Source: Rhizobium sp. L51/94 (GTDB lineage Bacteria > Pseudomonadota > Alphaproteobacteria > Rhizobiales > Rhizobiaceae). From it: DNA of 64,000 nucleotides. The stretch spans positions 992,001 to 1,056,000 of the forward strand of contig NZ_CP072142.1 of assembly GCF_019355555.1 (NCBI RefSeq). The letters are read 5' to 3'. A program made the translations under genes and the position numbers. The first letter of the stretch is position 1; the number at the start of each line of letters is the position of its first letter. The notes below the pieces were generated by a model that ran no database searches, was not told where the DNA came from, and worked only from the letters and a program-made list of their open reading frames with translations. Shown here piece after piece: positions 26,541-34,167 of the stretch.

Positions 26541-27347
26541 ATGAAAGAATTTTCGGGGGTGGAGGCATTGATGAAAGCCGTGGCTCTGGCTGAAATCCTT
26601 CCTAGGTTCAACCGACTTCGGCCAGAGGAAATCTTCAATAAATCTGAAAATGATTACGCGACATCTGCCGACCGTAAAGCAGAAATGGCACTAGGTTCGG
26701 GACTAAAAGCACTCTTAAACGGGTCCGTCTGCCTTGGGGAAGAAGCAGTTCACGAGAATCCTGGGATTATGGCATCATTGGAAGAGGACGCGCCCGTATG
26801 GATCATCGATCCTATTGATGGCACTTCCAATTTTATACGCGGAGAAGCGGATTTTTCGATGATGGTTGCCCTTGTCCTAAATAGAAAAACAGTTGGTGGC
26901 TGGATTTTTGCACCCATTCTTGGGCTCATGGCTGAAGCGGTCGCCGGAAACGGTGCGCGTTTGAATGGAAAGGAACTGAAAATCACGCCTAATGAGAACG
27001 TCGTAGGCCGAATAGTGACAACTCACCCAGCTTACCGCAATGCTGAGGACGATCGCATGCTTGCACCGTTGGACCGCCACCAATCGATGAAGCTGCACGC
27101 TCGCGGAGCCGGTTTGGAATACGTCGATCTCGCTAGGAACCTAGCTGACGCTGCAGTCTTTACCTGGCAAAATCCATGGGACCATGCGGCCGGCCTTCTT
27201 CTTCATAGGGAAGCGGGAGGCTATAATGCTAGCCTTTCAGGCGAAAGGTTCCGATTATCAGGTGGAAATGATCTGCCTATTATTGCGGCGAGAAGTCATT
27301 CCGCTTTCAATAACCTTCGTGAGCTTCTCGCTATAGACCATCGTTAA
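26541..27347 (+). CDS. Inositol-monophosphatase-family phosphatase
   Basis: 268 residues, GAGGTG before the ATG. Motifs: LGEEAV (first metal-binding Glu), WIIDPIDGTSNFIRG (metal-binding D-P-I-D-G-T) and NPWDHAAGLLLHREAGG (the family's WDxAAG). The family removes phosphate from inositol phosphates, histidinol phosphate, PAP or sugar phosphates with Mg2+. At the end of the operon, a phosphatase could dephosphorylate the ribotide made by the phosphoribosyltransferase before transport. The substrate is not known. Confidence 0.87.
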   Translation: MKEFSGVEALMKAVALAEILPRFNRLRPEEIFNKSENDYATSADRKAEMALGSGLKALLNGSVCLGEEAVHENPGIMASLEEDAPVWIIDPIDGTSNFIRGEADFSMMVALVLNRKTVGGWIFAPILGLMAEAVAGNGARLNGKELKITPNENVVGRIVTTHPAYRNAEDDRMLAPLDRHQSMKLHARGAGLEYVDLARNLADAAVFTWQNPWDHAAGLLLHREAGGYNASLSGERFRLSGGNDLPIIAARSHSAFNNLRELLAIDHR

Positions 27348-27948
27348 GTTTCGATTTTTGACTGCCTAGATGAACCTTGGTAAACTCTCGGACACGCTGT
27401 AGCGGTCTCCCGCGGACCGATTAGCCTCAGCTACGCATTCTGGAGCTTAACCAGCCAGTTACCGCCACTTTTCATAAAGCGTTGTGTTACGAAGTACATT
27501 TTTCAGGAACTTAAGCTATCTGATCAACCCGTCGCCGGTTCGATTCCTTTCAAGGCGACGAATAATGCACTCTCCGACGGGTGGCGCAGGGAGCATCGGA
27601 TCAACCCCCTTAAGGTCGTCCTCGCCCAGCTCGCCCATTCGCACTGGCCATTTCAAGCAACGAATCCCTGGGCCAAAGCCGCCGCCATGAGCGCTGCCTT
27701 ACCCTATTCACACTGGGCGGTGTTTTGTTGACGCATAAAAGCTTGAAGCAACCGTCCGCTCTATCGAAACGCGCGATTGATAGCATCGACATACCATCGC
27801 ATCCTTGCCTCGTCGACGAACCTGCGTGTCTGCAGAGGATTGATGGGTGGCCTCGAACGGATGAGGCTGAGATATTGGGGCCGGTCGTAACGAAACATGC
27901 AACAATTTCGGCATAGACACTTCACCGTTTATCACATGGGGCAACAGG
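27348..27948. other. 600-bp intergenic region with dispersed motif b
   Basis: No supported gene. GGTTCGATTCCTTTCAAGGC at 27537-27556 is one of five related sites in this window. It looks like a tRNA T-arm but has no paired stem, D-arm or acceptor strands nearby, so it is not a tRNA gene. Confidence 0.5.
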
Positions 27949-28839
27949 ATGGACAGGCTTACCGAGCTTGAGGCGTTTCTTGCGGTGGTGGAGACGGGCG
28001 GTTTCACGGCAGCCGGTCGCAGAACCGGTGCCTCGCAGTCCGCTGTCAGCAAAGCAATCGGTACACTCGAAAACCGGCTTGGCGTCGCACTTTTCAATCG
28101 CAGCACCAGAAACGTCACGCTGACCGATCAGGGGCAAAATTACTTCGATAGGATGAAGCCTCTCATCGAGGAGATCGACGACGCAAACCGCGAGGTCATG
28201 GGCAGCGCGGTCGACATGTCGGGATCGATACGCATTGCAGTGCCCACCACGTTCGGTCGACTTCATATCCTGCCCATCGTGCCGGACCTGTTGTCCGAGT
28301 ATCCCAATCTCCAACTGGACCTTGTCTTGTCGGATCTCACGCGGGACATGGTCGAGGACCGGGTCGATCTGGCGATAAGGGTAGGAGCAGTCGAGGAGCC
28401 CGATGCTGTCGTCAGGCGGCTGACAAGGACCCCGCTCGTGTGCGTCGGATCCCGGCAATATTTTGAAAAGCACGGTATCCCCAAACAGCCCGCCGAGCTC
28501 GCTCATCACAACTGCCTTGTCTATGCGGGCTTCAAGGAAACGGCAAACTGGCCATTCGTCGGCCCGCAAGGTCGTTTCAGTATATCAGTGCGCGGCAACC
28601 TCTCCTCCAACAGCATCGAGACCATCCGCGCCGGCGTGCTTGCCGGCGTCGGGATCGGCATGTTTACCCGGGCGTCTCTCGTCGAGGAGCTATCACATTC
28701 TGACGTGGTCACGATACTCGATGACTATGTCCGGGATACCAGGGACATCAGCTTCGTCTGGCCAAAGCGCCGGCTGGTTTCCGCGCGGGTTCGGCGCGTC
28801 ACCGACTTCCTGGCCGCCTCGCTCGAAGGGCGAGTCTGA
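27949..28839 (+). CDS. LysR-family transcriptional regulator
   Basis: 296 residues. N-terminal HTH: MDRLTELEAFLAVVETGGFT, then ASQSAVSKAIGTLENRLGVA and LFNRSTRNVTLTDQG; the CrgA/DmlR-like group has the same opening. The effector domain follows (GSIRIAVPTTFGRLHILPIV). It lies just upstream of two SDR genes in the same direction, which are plausible targets. Confidence 0.92.
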   Translation: MDRLTELEAFLAVVETGGFTAAGRRTGASQSAVSKAIGTLENRLGVALFNRSTRNVTLTDQGQNYFDRMKPLIEEIDDANREVMGSAVDMSGSIRIAVPTTFGRLHILPIVPDLLSEYPNLQLDLVLSDLTRDMVEDRVDLAIRVGAVEEPDAVVRRLTRTPLVCVGSRQYFEKHGIPKQPAELAHHNCLVYAGFKETANWPFVGPQGRFSISVRGNLSSNSIETIRAGVLAGVGIGMFTRASLVEELSHSDVVTILDDYVRDTRDISFVWPKRRLVSARVRRVTDFLAASLEGRV

Positions 28840-29028
28840 CGCGGCTCGCTGCCTGCCTTGCCAGCCAACGATTTGGCCTTCCAGTTTCGCCAAACGGTCA
28901 AAGTACAAACCGCAAAGTGCCGGAACCTATTCCATTTTCGCATTAATATCATGATGAATTGCGATATTATCGCCATTTTCAACATGCGTTACAAGCAATG
29001 ATCGTCACAGTTCAGAAAGAATACGATC

Positions 29029-29823
29029 ATGCACATTTCACTTGCAGGCCGCAAAGCGGTCATCACCGGATCCACTGCTGGCATCGGTCGGGCGATCGCC
29101 GAGGGCTTGGCGCGGGCCGGCGCATCCGTCGTCATCAATGGCCGCAGCGAGGCGCGGGTGGCAGCCGCGGTGGCGGAGGTGAAGGCGCTCTTCCAGGATG
29201 TCGAGATCACTGGCGTCGCTGCCGATCTGGCCACCAAGGAAGGCAGCGCGATTCTTGCTGATCAGGCGCCCGATGCCGACATTCTTGTCAACAATGCAGG
29301 CACGGCCAACCCCAAACCGTTCGCCGAACTCACCGACGGCGACTGGTTGGACATGTTTCAGCTCAATGTCATGAGTGGCGTTCGCGCGGCACGCCATTAT
29401 TTGCCGGGGATGACAAAGCGGGGCTGGGGGCGGGTCGTGTTCATCAGCAGCGAATCCGCACTCGCAATTCCGAAGGATATGATCGACTACGCCATGACCA
29501 AGACGGCGCAGCTGGCCATATCCCGAGGTTTGGCCGAGACGGTGGCCGGAACGGGGGTGACGGTCAATTCGGTGCTTCCCGGTCCGACGAATTCAGAAAT
29601 CATGTCCAACTGGATGGCGGGAACCGCTCGGGAGCAGGGCATTACTCAGAAAGAGGCCGAACAGCAATTCCTGAAGACGCTGCGCCCGACGACGCTCATC
29701 AATCGGTTCACCAGCACGGAGGAGGTGGCCAACATGGTCGTCTACCTATGCTCGGAGCAGGCATCCGGCACGACCGGGTCCGCCATGCGCGTCGATGGCG
29801 GTGTGCTGAGGCAGATCGCATAG
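29029..29823 (+). CDS. SDR-family oxidoreductase
   Basis: 264 residues. Rossmann motif TGSTAGIGRAIAEGLARAG, NNAG at about residue 90, and catalytic Y-x-x-x-K in MIDYAMTKTAQLA, with the preceding serine in ISSESAL. These are all residues of a working classical short-chain dehydrogenase. The C-terminal VDGGVLRQIA is typical. Substrate unknown. It is followed after 37 bp by a second SDR gene, so the pair probably forms an operon. Confidence 0.92.
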   Translation: MHISLAGRKAVITGSTAGIGRAIAEGLARAGASVVINGRSEARVAAAVAEVKALFQDVEITGVAADLATKEGSAILADQAPDADILVNNAGTANPKPFAELTDGDWLDMFQLNVMSGVRAARHYLPGMTKRGWGRVVFISSESALAIPKDMIDYAMTKTAQLAISRGLAETVAGTGVTVNSVLPGPTNSEIMSNWMAGTAREQGITQKEAEQQFLKTLRPTTLINRFTSTEEVANMVVYLCSEQASGTTGSAMRVDGGVLRQIA

Positions 29824-29860
29824 CTCCATCCTAATCTGCAACCGTTGAAGGAGACTTGTC

Positions 29861-30634
29861 ATGACAACAGCACAGCATGAATTGAAGCGTCCACAATCGC
29901 CGTCCTACGATCTCACAGGGAAACGCGTGCTCGTGGTCGGCGGCAAAACAGGAATAGGGCTCGGCATCGCTCAGGCAGCCCAAGCAGCGGGCGCGAGCGT
30001 CACGGTTGCCAGCCGGCGCTCGGCTCCCGCAGCAGACCATCCGGAGCTAGCGTCTTTCGAGCAGCTGGTGTTGGACATCGGCGATGAGGACGCCGTTCGG
30101 GCTGCCTTCGATACCATTGAAAGTCTGGATCATTTGCTCGTCGCCGCGGGTCCGACCGATGGCAGCTGGGGTGCATTCATGGACGAAGACATGCGGGGCG
30201 CGCGCAGCTACGGCAACAGCAAGTTTCTCGGCTCCTGGGCATGCGCACGCTATGCTGCTCCAAAACTTACCTCCAACGGCTCTATCACCTTTCTTACAGG
30301 CGGGATCGCGGCTCGTTCGAAGATTGGCATGACGAGCGTCACATCGACTTTTGCCGCCGTGGAGGCGTTGGCACGCTCGCTCGCGCTCGAACTCGGCCCG
30401 ATCAGGGTGAACGCCATTCGGCCCGGATTCATCGATACCGACCTCTGGAACTTCCTTTCCCCGACAGACGCCGCGGACGTCCGCGAGAAGGTGCGCGCGA
30501 ACTTCCCAGCGCGCCGGATCGGTCATCCAGCCGACGTCGGGCACGCCGCGGTCTTCCTGATGACCAACCCCTACGTTACAGGCACGGTGCTTGAGGTCTC
30601 TGGAGGAGAGCAGCTTGTCGATTGGCAGTTCTGA
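29861..30634 (+). CDS. SDR-family protein lacking the catalytic Tyr/Lys
   Basis: 257 residues. The cofactor motif GGKTGIGLGIAQAA is present. However, the usual Y-x-x-x-K is replaced: MTSVTSTFAAVEALARSLAL has no Tyr or Lys at those positions. The structural LSGG-like ending VLEVSGGEQLVDWQF is kept. It may be a non-catalytic or mechanistically different SDR. Follows the active SDR gene by 37 bp. Confidence 0.88.
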   Translation: MTTAQHELKRPQSPSYDLTGKRVLVVGGKTGIGLGIAQAAQAAGASVTVASRRSAPAADHPELASFEQLVLDIGDEDAVRAAFDTIESLDHLLVAAGPTDGSWGAFMDEDMRGARSYGNSKFLGSWACARYAAPKLTSNGSITFLTGGIAARSKIGMTSVTSTFAAVEALARSLALELGPIRVNAIRPGFIDTDLWNFLSPTDAADVREKVRANFPARRIGHPADVGHAAVFLMTNPYVTGTVLEVSGGEQLVDWQF

Positions 30635-31117
30635 GCTCCACCTGACATCTGACCTGTCCGCAACTCAACATAATTTATTAAATACGAATAAAAAATATGC
30701 ATCAGTACGGTAGCGCGCAAGCTACATTGAATTCCGGCGAGAAATGAAGAGTGCAAACGGATAAATGCCGGCTTCTGTGAACGCAATTTGGAATTCTTGG
30801 CGCAAAAGGCAATCACATCGCGTTGATAAACGGGTGTTTGAATTGGTGACATAGCCAACCGCCATTGTTCTCCTTCGTTAGTAACCAGTGCTGGTGCAAT
30901 AGGTGCCGTGGCATCTGTGTGCTTTGAGCAACAGAGTGTATCCGTCGTTCAATTCCTACGGCTAAAATGACAACATCGCGATTGCAAGATTAACATAGCA
31001 GCATATTTTCTGTCACGGAAGCGGGGGTGGGTCGTCTTCTTAAGACACGGGAATGGGAGGAGAACGCCTTCGGGCTAAATTCCAGACCCGACCGAAACGT
31101 TTTTACTGGAGGAAATT
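30635..31117. other. Long leader upstream of the porin gene
   Basis: About 480 bp, AT-rich in the first 100 bp. No gene. The porin ribosome site is TGGAGGAAATT before 31118. Long untranslated leaders are usual for outer-membrane porins, but no regulatory RNA target was identified by eye. Confidence 0.45.
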
Positions 31118-32191
31118 ATGAACATCAAAAGTCTACTTCTCGGCTCCGCTGCTGCCCTCGCAATGGTGTCCGGTGCTCACGCTGCAGATGCTATCGTTGC
31201 TGCTGAGCCGGAACCGCTTGAATACGTTCGCATATGCGATGCATACGGCGCGGGCTATTTTTACATCCCAGGCACGGAAACCTGCCTCAAGATCGGCGGC
31301 ATGGTTCGTACCGAAGCTTATTTCCATGACCCCTACGTCGTTGGGCAAGGCGTCAAGAACGGCACAGAGTGGCACACGCGCGCTGAATTGAACGTCGATA
31401 CTGCAACGGACACCGAATACGGTCCGCTAAAGACCGACATGATCTATCGTTTCGACTCGAGCGAGGGTACCAACCAGTCCAAGGTTCTCTGGGCAACCAT
31501 CAGCCTGGGCGGGTTCATCGTTGGTAAGACCGATTCGCAGTACAACCAGTGGATCGGCTATGCCGGTAACGTCATCAACGATGACGTGATCGGCGATGGA
31601 CCTTACGAACTCAACCAGCTCAGCTATCTTTACGACAGCGGCACCGGCCTCACTGGCGTTATCTCAGTTGAAGATAGCCAGTCCGGCGCGGGTGCAGTTG
31701 ATCCAAACAATGGTCGTGATGAGTCGGATCATTATGCCCCTGACGCAGTTGCTGGTATTGGCTATAAGGCTGGCGCGTTCGGCCTGAAGGTTGTTGGCGG
31801 GTATGATTCAGTCGTTCAGGAAGGTGCTATCAAAGCGCGCCTCGACGTTGACTTTGGCACATTCAAGGCCTTCCTGATGGGCGCTTGGAATACGGATGGC
31901 AGCAAGATCAACCGATACGCCAACGGCGAGTTGGCTGGCGACATCAATGTGTCTACAGGCGATTACACCGTTTGGGGCGGCACGACGGTCCAGATCAACG
32001 ACAAGCTTGATTGGAACACACAGGTCGCTTACGCGGATAGTCATCTATTCGAAGCCACGACGAACGTGGACTACTTCATTGCCAAGGGCTTCAAGATCAA
32101 CCCTGAAATCACCTACGTCAAGTTCGACGGCGGCGGCGTCGATCACGGCGATAAGTTCTCGGGCGTACTGCGTTTCCAGCGTACATTCTGA
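31118..32191 (+). CDS. Outer-membrane porin (RopA/Omp2 type)
   Basis: 357 residues. Signal peptide MNIKSLLLGSAAALAMVSGA with HAADA cleavage region. The mature N-terminus LEYVRICDAYGAGYFYIPGT plus ETCLKIGGMVRTE is the hallmark of alphaproteobacterial porin family proteins, with the conserved cysteine pair. The remaining sequence is made of alternating beta strands and ends in aromatic RFQRTF, the Bam recognition signal with terminal Phe. Forms trimeric diffusion pores. Single gene, ended by a hairpin. Confidence 0.95.
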   Translation: MNIKSLLLGSAAALAMVSGAHAADAIVAAEPEPLEYVRICDAYGAGYFYIPGTETCLKIGGMVRTEAYFHDPYVVGQGVKNGTEWHTRAELNVDTATDTEYGPLKTDMIYRFDSSEGTNQSKVLWATISLGGFIVGKTDSQYNQWIGYAGNVINDDVIGDGPYELNQLSYLYDSGTGLTGVISVEDSQSGAGAVDPNNGRDESDHYAPDAVAGIGYKAGAFGLKVVGGYDSVVQEGAIKARLDVDFGTFKAFLMGAWNTDGSKINRYANGELAGDINVSTGDYTVWGGTTVQINDKLDWNTQVAYADSHLFEATTNVDYFIAKGFKINPEITYVKFDGGGVDHGDKFSGVLRFQRTF

Positions 32192-32212
32192 CCCAAACTG
32201 AGTTAATCATAC

Positions 32213-32246
32213 GGTACAAGCCCGGATTTCGAACCGAGCTTGTACC
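32213..32246 (+). terminator. Hairpin after the porin gene
   Basis: GGTACAAGC pairs with GCTTGTACC (9 bp), extended inside by CGG/CCG. It lies 22 bp after the porin stop. There is no T-run behind it, so it may stabilise the mRNA end as much as stop transcription. Confidence 0.6.
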
Positions 32247-32346
32247 AGTGTGACCTTCAAAAATCTAGCTGAAGTTCCATAAATAGGCTTTACGCTTCAA
32301 TCATTTGATATTGTCAGAGAAACGTGCGTTGGCTGATGAGGTCAGC

Positions 32347-32368
32347 AGTTCAAATCCTATCAAGGCGA
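32347..32368 (+). repeat. Dispersed motif, copy c
   Basis: CAAATCCTATCAAGGCGAT preceded by AGTT. The part CAAATCCTATCAAGGCGA is identical with the copy at 55298-55320. Confidence 0.45.
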
Positions 32369-32514
32369 TGATGTGCACCAGCCGGCGCCAGTTGCTCGCA
32401 AGCCGTGTCCAGGCCGCACGTGAGCAGTTGCTGGATCGGGCTGCGGACTCGGCCCGTTCAATGTCGAAGAAGCTGACGGGTGTAAAAACGCAGGCGACGG
32501 CAGTATTTAAAAGG

Positions 32515-32529
32515 TGATAATTATTATCA
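32515..32529. promoter_or_regulatory. Iron-responsive operator (RirA/Fur-type) before the siderophore operon
   Basis: TGATAATTATTATCA is a perfect 7-1-7 dyad and fits TGA-N9-TCA, the IRO consensus bound by RirA in Rhizobiaceae; it also resembles a Fur box. It lies 46 bp upstream of the sigma factor gene, so iron repression of the sigma/anti-sigma/receptor set is expected. Confidence 0.75.
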
Positions 32530-32574
32530 TCTTTTCTCTTGCGCCCGGTTGCCATGCGATGATAGCAGCAATTT

Positions 32575-33087
32575 ATGGACAGCGCGGATCACCCAGACAT
32601 ACTTGGTACCTTCATGGACGTGCGTTCTCGCCTGGCACACGTTATCTACCGTCGAGTGCAATGTTCAGCGACGACGGCGGATCTTCTGCAGGACACATTC
32701 CTGCGTTTCTGGGAACGACCGGGCCTGTTGCGCGAGGTTGCCGACCTTGCCAGCTATTTCGTCACGACAGGCCGCAATCTCGCCCTCGACCATCAGCGCC
32801 GCAAGAAACTGGCGCCCTTTGTCGACGGCATCGACGGTCTGGAAAGCATATCCGATCCCAGGCAATCCGTTGAAGCGACCACGATCAACCGCCAGGAACT
32901 GCGGCGCGTGCAGGCGGCACTCGGGCGCATGCCGCCTCGCGCCAGACAGGTTTTCTTGCTTTCACGCATCGATGGCCTCACCTACGTCGAGATCGGCGAT
33001 CGTCTCGGCATTTCGCCGAAGACGGTCTTCGGTCACATGGTCGTCGCGCTTGAACGGTTGCGGGCGGAGATGAAGGCACAGGGCTGA
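32575..33087 (+). CDS. FecI-type ECF RNA polymerase sigma factor
   Basis: 170 residues. Region 2 reads TTADLLQDTFLRFWERPG (FecI-type DLxQDTFLR) and region 4 RMPPRARQVFLLSRIDGLTY plus VEIGDRLGISPKTVFGHM. It directs transcription of the downstream receptor gene when the FecR partner signals substrate binding. Followed by fecR and a receptor with STN domain, the complete surface-signalling set. Confidence 0.92.
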   Translation: MDSADHPDILGTFMDVRSRLAHVIYRRVQCSATTADLLQDTFLRFWERPGLLREVADLASYFVTTGRNLALDHQRRKKLAPFVDGIDGLESISDPRQSVEATTINRQELRRVQAALGRMPPRARQVFLLSRIDGLTYVEIGDRLGISPKTVFGHMVVALERLRAEMKAQG

Positions 33088-33127
33088 ATGCTCTCTGCAG
33101 CTTTATTTTCTCAGAGCGAGGCGGCGA

Positions 33128-34081
33128 ATGCAGGACATGTCCCGGACAGAAAACTGTCCTGACGAAGATGCGAACGTATCGCGGTGCGCGGCCGAATGGT
33201 TTGCGCGGCTTCTCGATGAGAGCGCCACCGCCAACGACCGCGCATCATTCAGGGCTTGGCTGGAGCGCAGCCCCGAGCATGTCAAAGCCTATTCCGAACT
33301 CGAGCGTCTGTGGGAGGGGGCTTCGGCACTCCCCGAGGTCCCGGCGCCCTCGTCCATCAAACGCAGGAACCTCCTTAAGTCCGGCGGCGCATTGCTGGTG
33401 CTTGCCACGGCTGGGCTCAGTGCCAATGCCTATCTGCGGTCGGTCGCGGCAGACTACCGAACGGGCGTCGGAGAAACTGCCCGTATCACCCTTGCCGACG
33501 GTACTGTTGCAGAACTTTCTACCGCCACAGCCATATCGCTGGACTTCACACCCGGGCAACGGCAGGTGCATTTGTTGGAAGGCGAGGCATTCTTCACGGT
33601 TGCTCCGGACATGCAGCGACCGTTCGTCGTCGATTGCGGATTGCTGAGAAGTGCGGCGCTGGGGACGCAGTTTTCCGTCGGAATAGAGGAGCGAGGCATC
33701 GTCGTGGCGGTAGCCCAGCATTCAGTCAGGGTATCGTCTCCGACGCAGGAGCAGGTTGTCCAGGAGGGACAGTCAGTTCTGTATGCCCGCGACAGAATAT
33801 CCAGCCCGGTGCGCATGGATGATGGTTCACAGCTTTCGTGGCGTGATGGAAAGCTGGTCTTCATTTCAACACCGTTTGAAAATGTGGTGACCGCACTTTC
33901 CAGATGGCGTCACGGCAAGATGATCGTCATGGACAGGGCCTTGGCGCGCCGGCCGGTCAGCATCATCGTCGATGTTCGACGAGCCGGTAGCATACTCGAG
34001 AACCTCGAAAACGGCCTTCCCATCCGCATCGCCCGCTACTCTCCCTGGCTGACATTGATCTATCCGCAAGAAAAAAGTTGA
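33128..34081 (+). CDS. FecR-family sigma regulator
   Basis: 317 residues. The N-terminal DUF4880 part (AAEWFARLLDESATANDRAS, FRAWLERSPEHVKAYSEL) contacts the sigma factor. A membrane segment near residues 80-95 (LLKSGGALLVLATAGLSANA) is followed by the periplasmic FecR domain (TLADGTVAELSTATAISLDF, then FTVAPDMQRPFVVDCGLLRS). It passes the signal from the receptor's STN domain to the FecI-type sigma factor. The gene overlaps the first possible receptor start by 4 bp. Confidence 0.92.
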   Translation: MQDMSRTENCPDEDANVSRCAAEWFARLLDESATANDRASFRAWLERSPEHVKAYSELERLWEGASALPEVPAPSSIKRRNLLKSGGALLVLATAGLSANAYLRSVAADYRTGVGETARITLADGTVAELSTATAISLDFTPGQRQVHLLEGEAFFTVAPDMQRPFVVDCGLLRSAALGTQFSVGIEERGIVVAVAQHSVRVSSPTQEQVVQEGQSVLYARDRISSPVRMDDGSQLSWRDGKLVFISTPFENVVTALSRWRHGKMIVMDRALARRPVSIIVDVRRAGSILENLENGLPIRIARYSPWLTLIYPQEKS

Positions 34082-34167
34082 AAAACGACCGAGGTTTTTT
34101 GCGACCTGATGCGTCCCCTTTTCAGAAGCCCGGAAATGCCCGGGCCGAATTGCGTTTGCAGGGGGCA

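Noticed and set aside
27530..27560. tRNA gene at the GGTTCGATTCC motif
   Set aside because: No paired T-stem, D-arm, anticodon arm or acceptor strands nearby.
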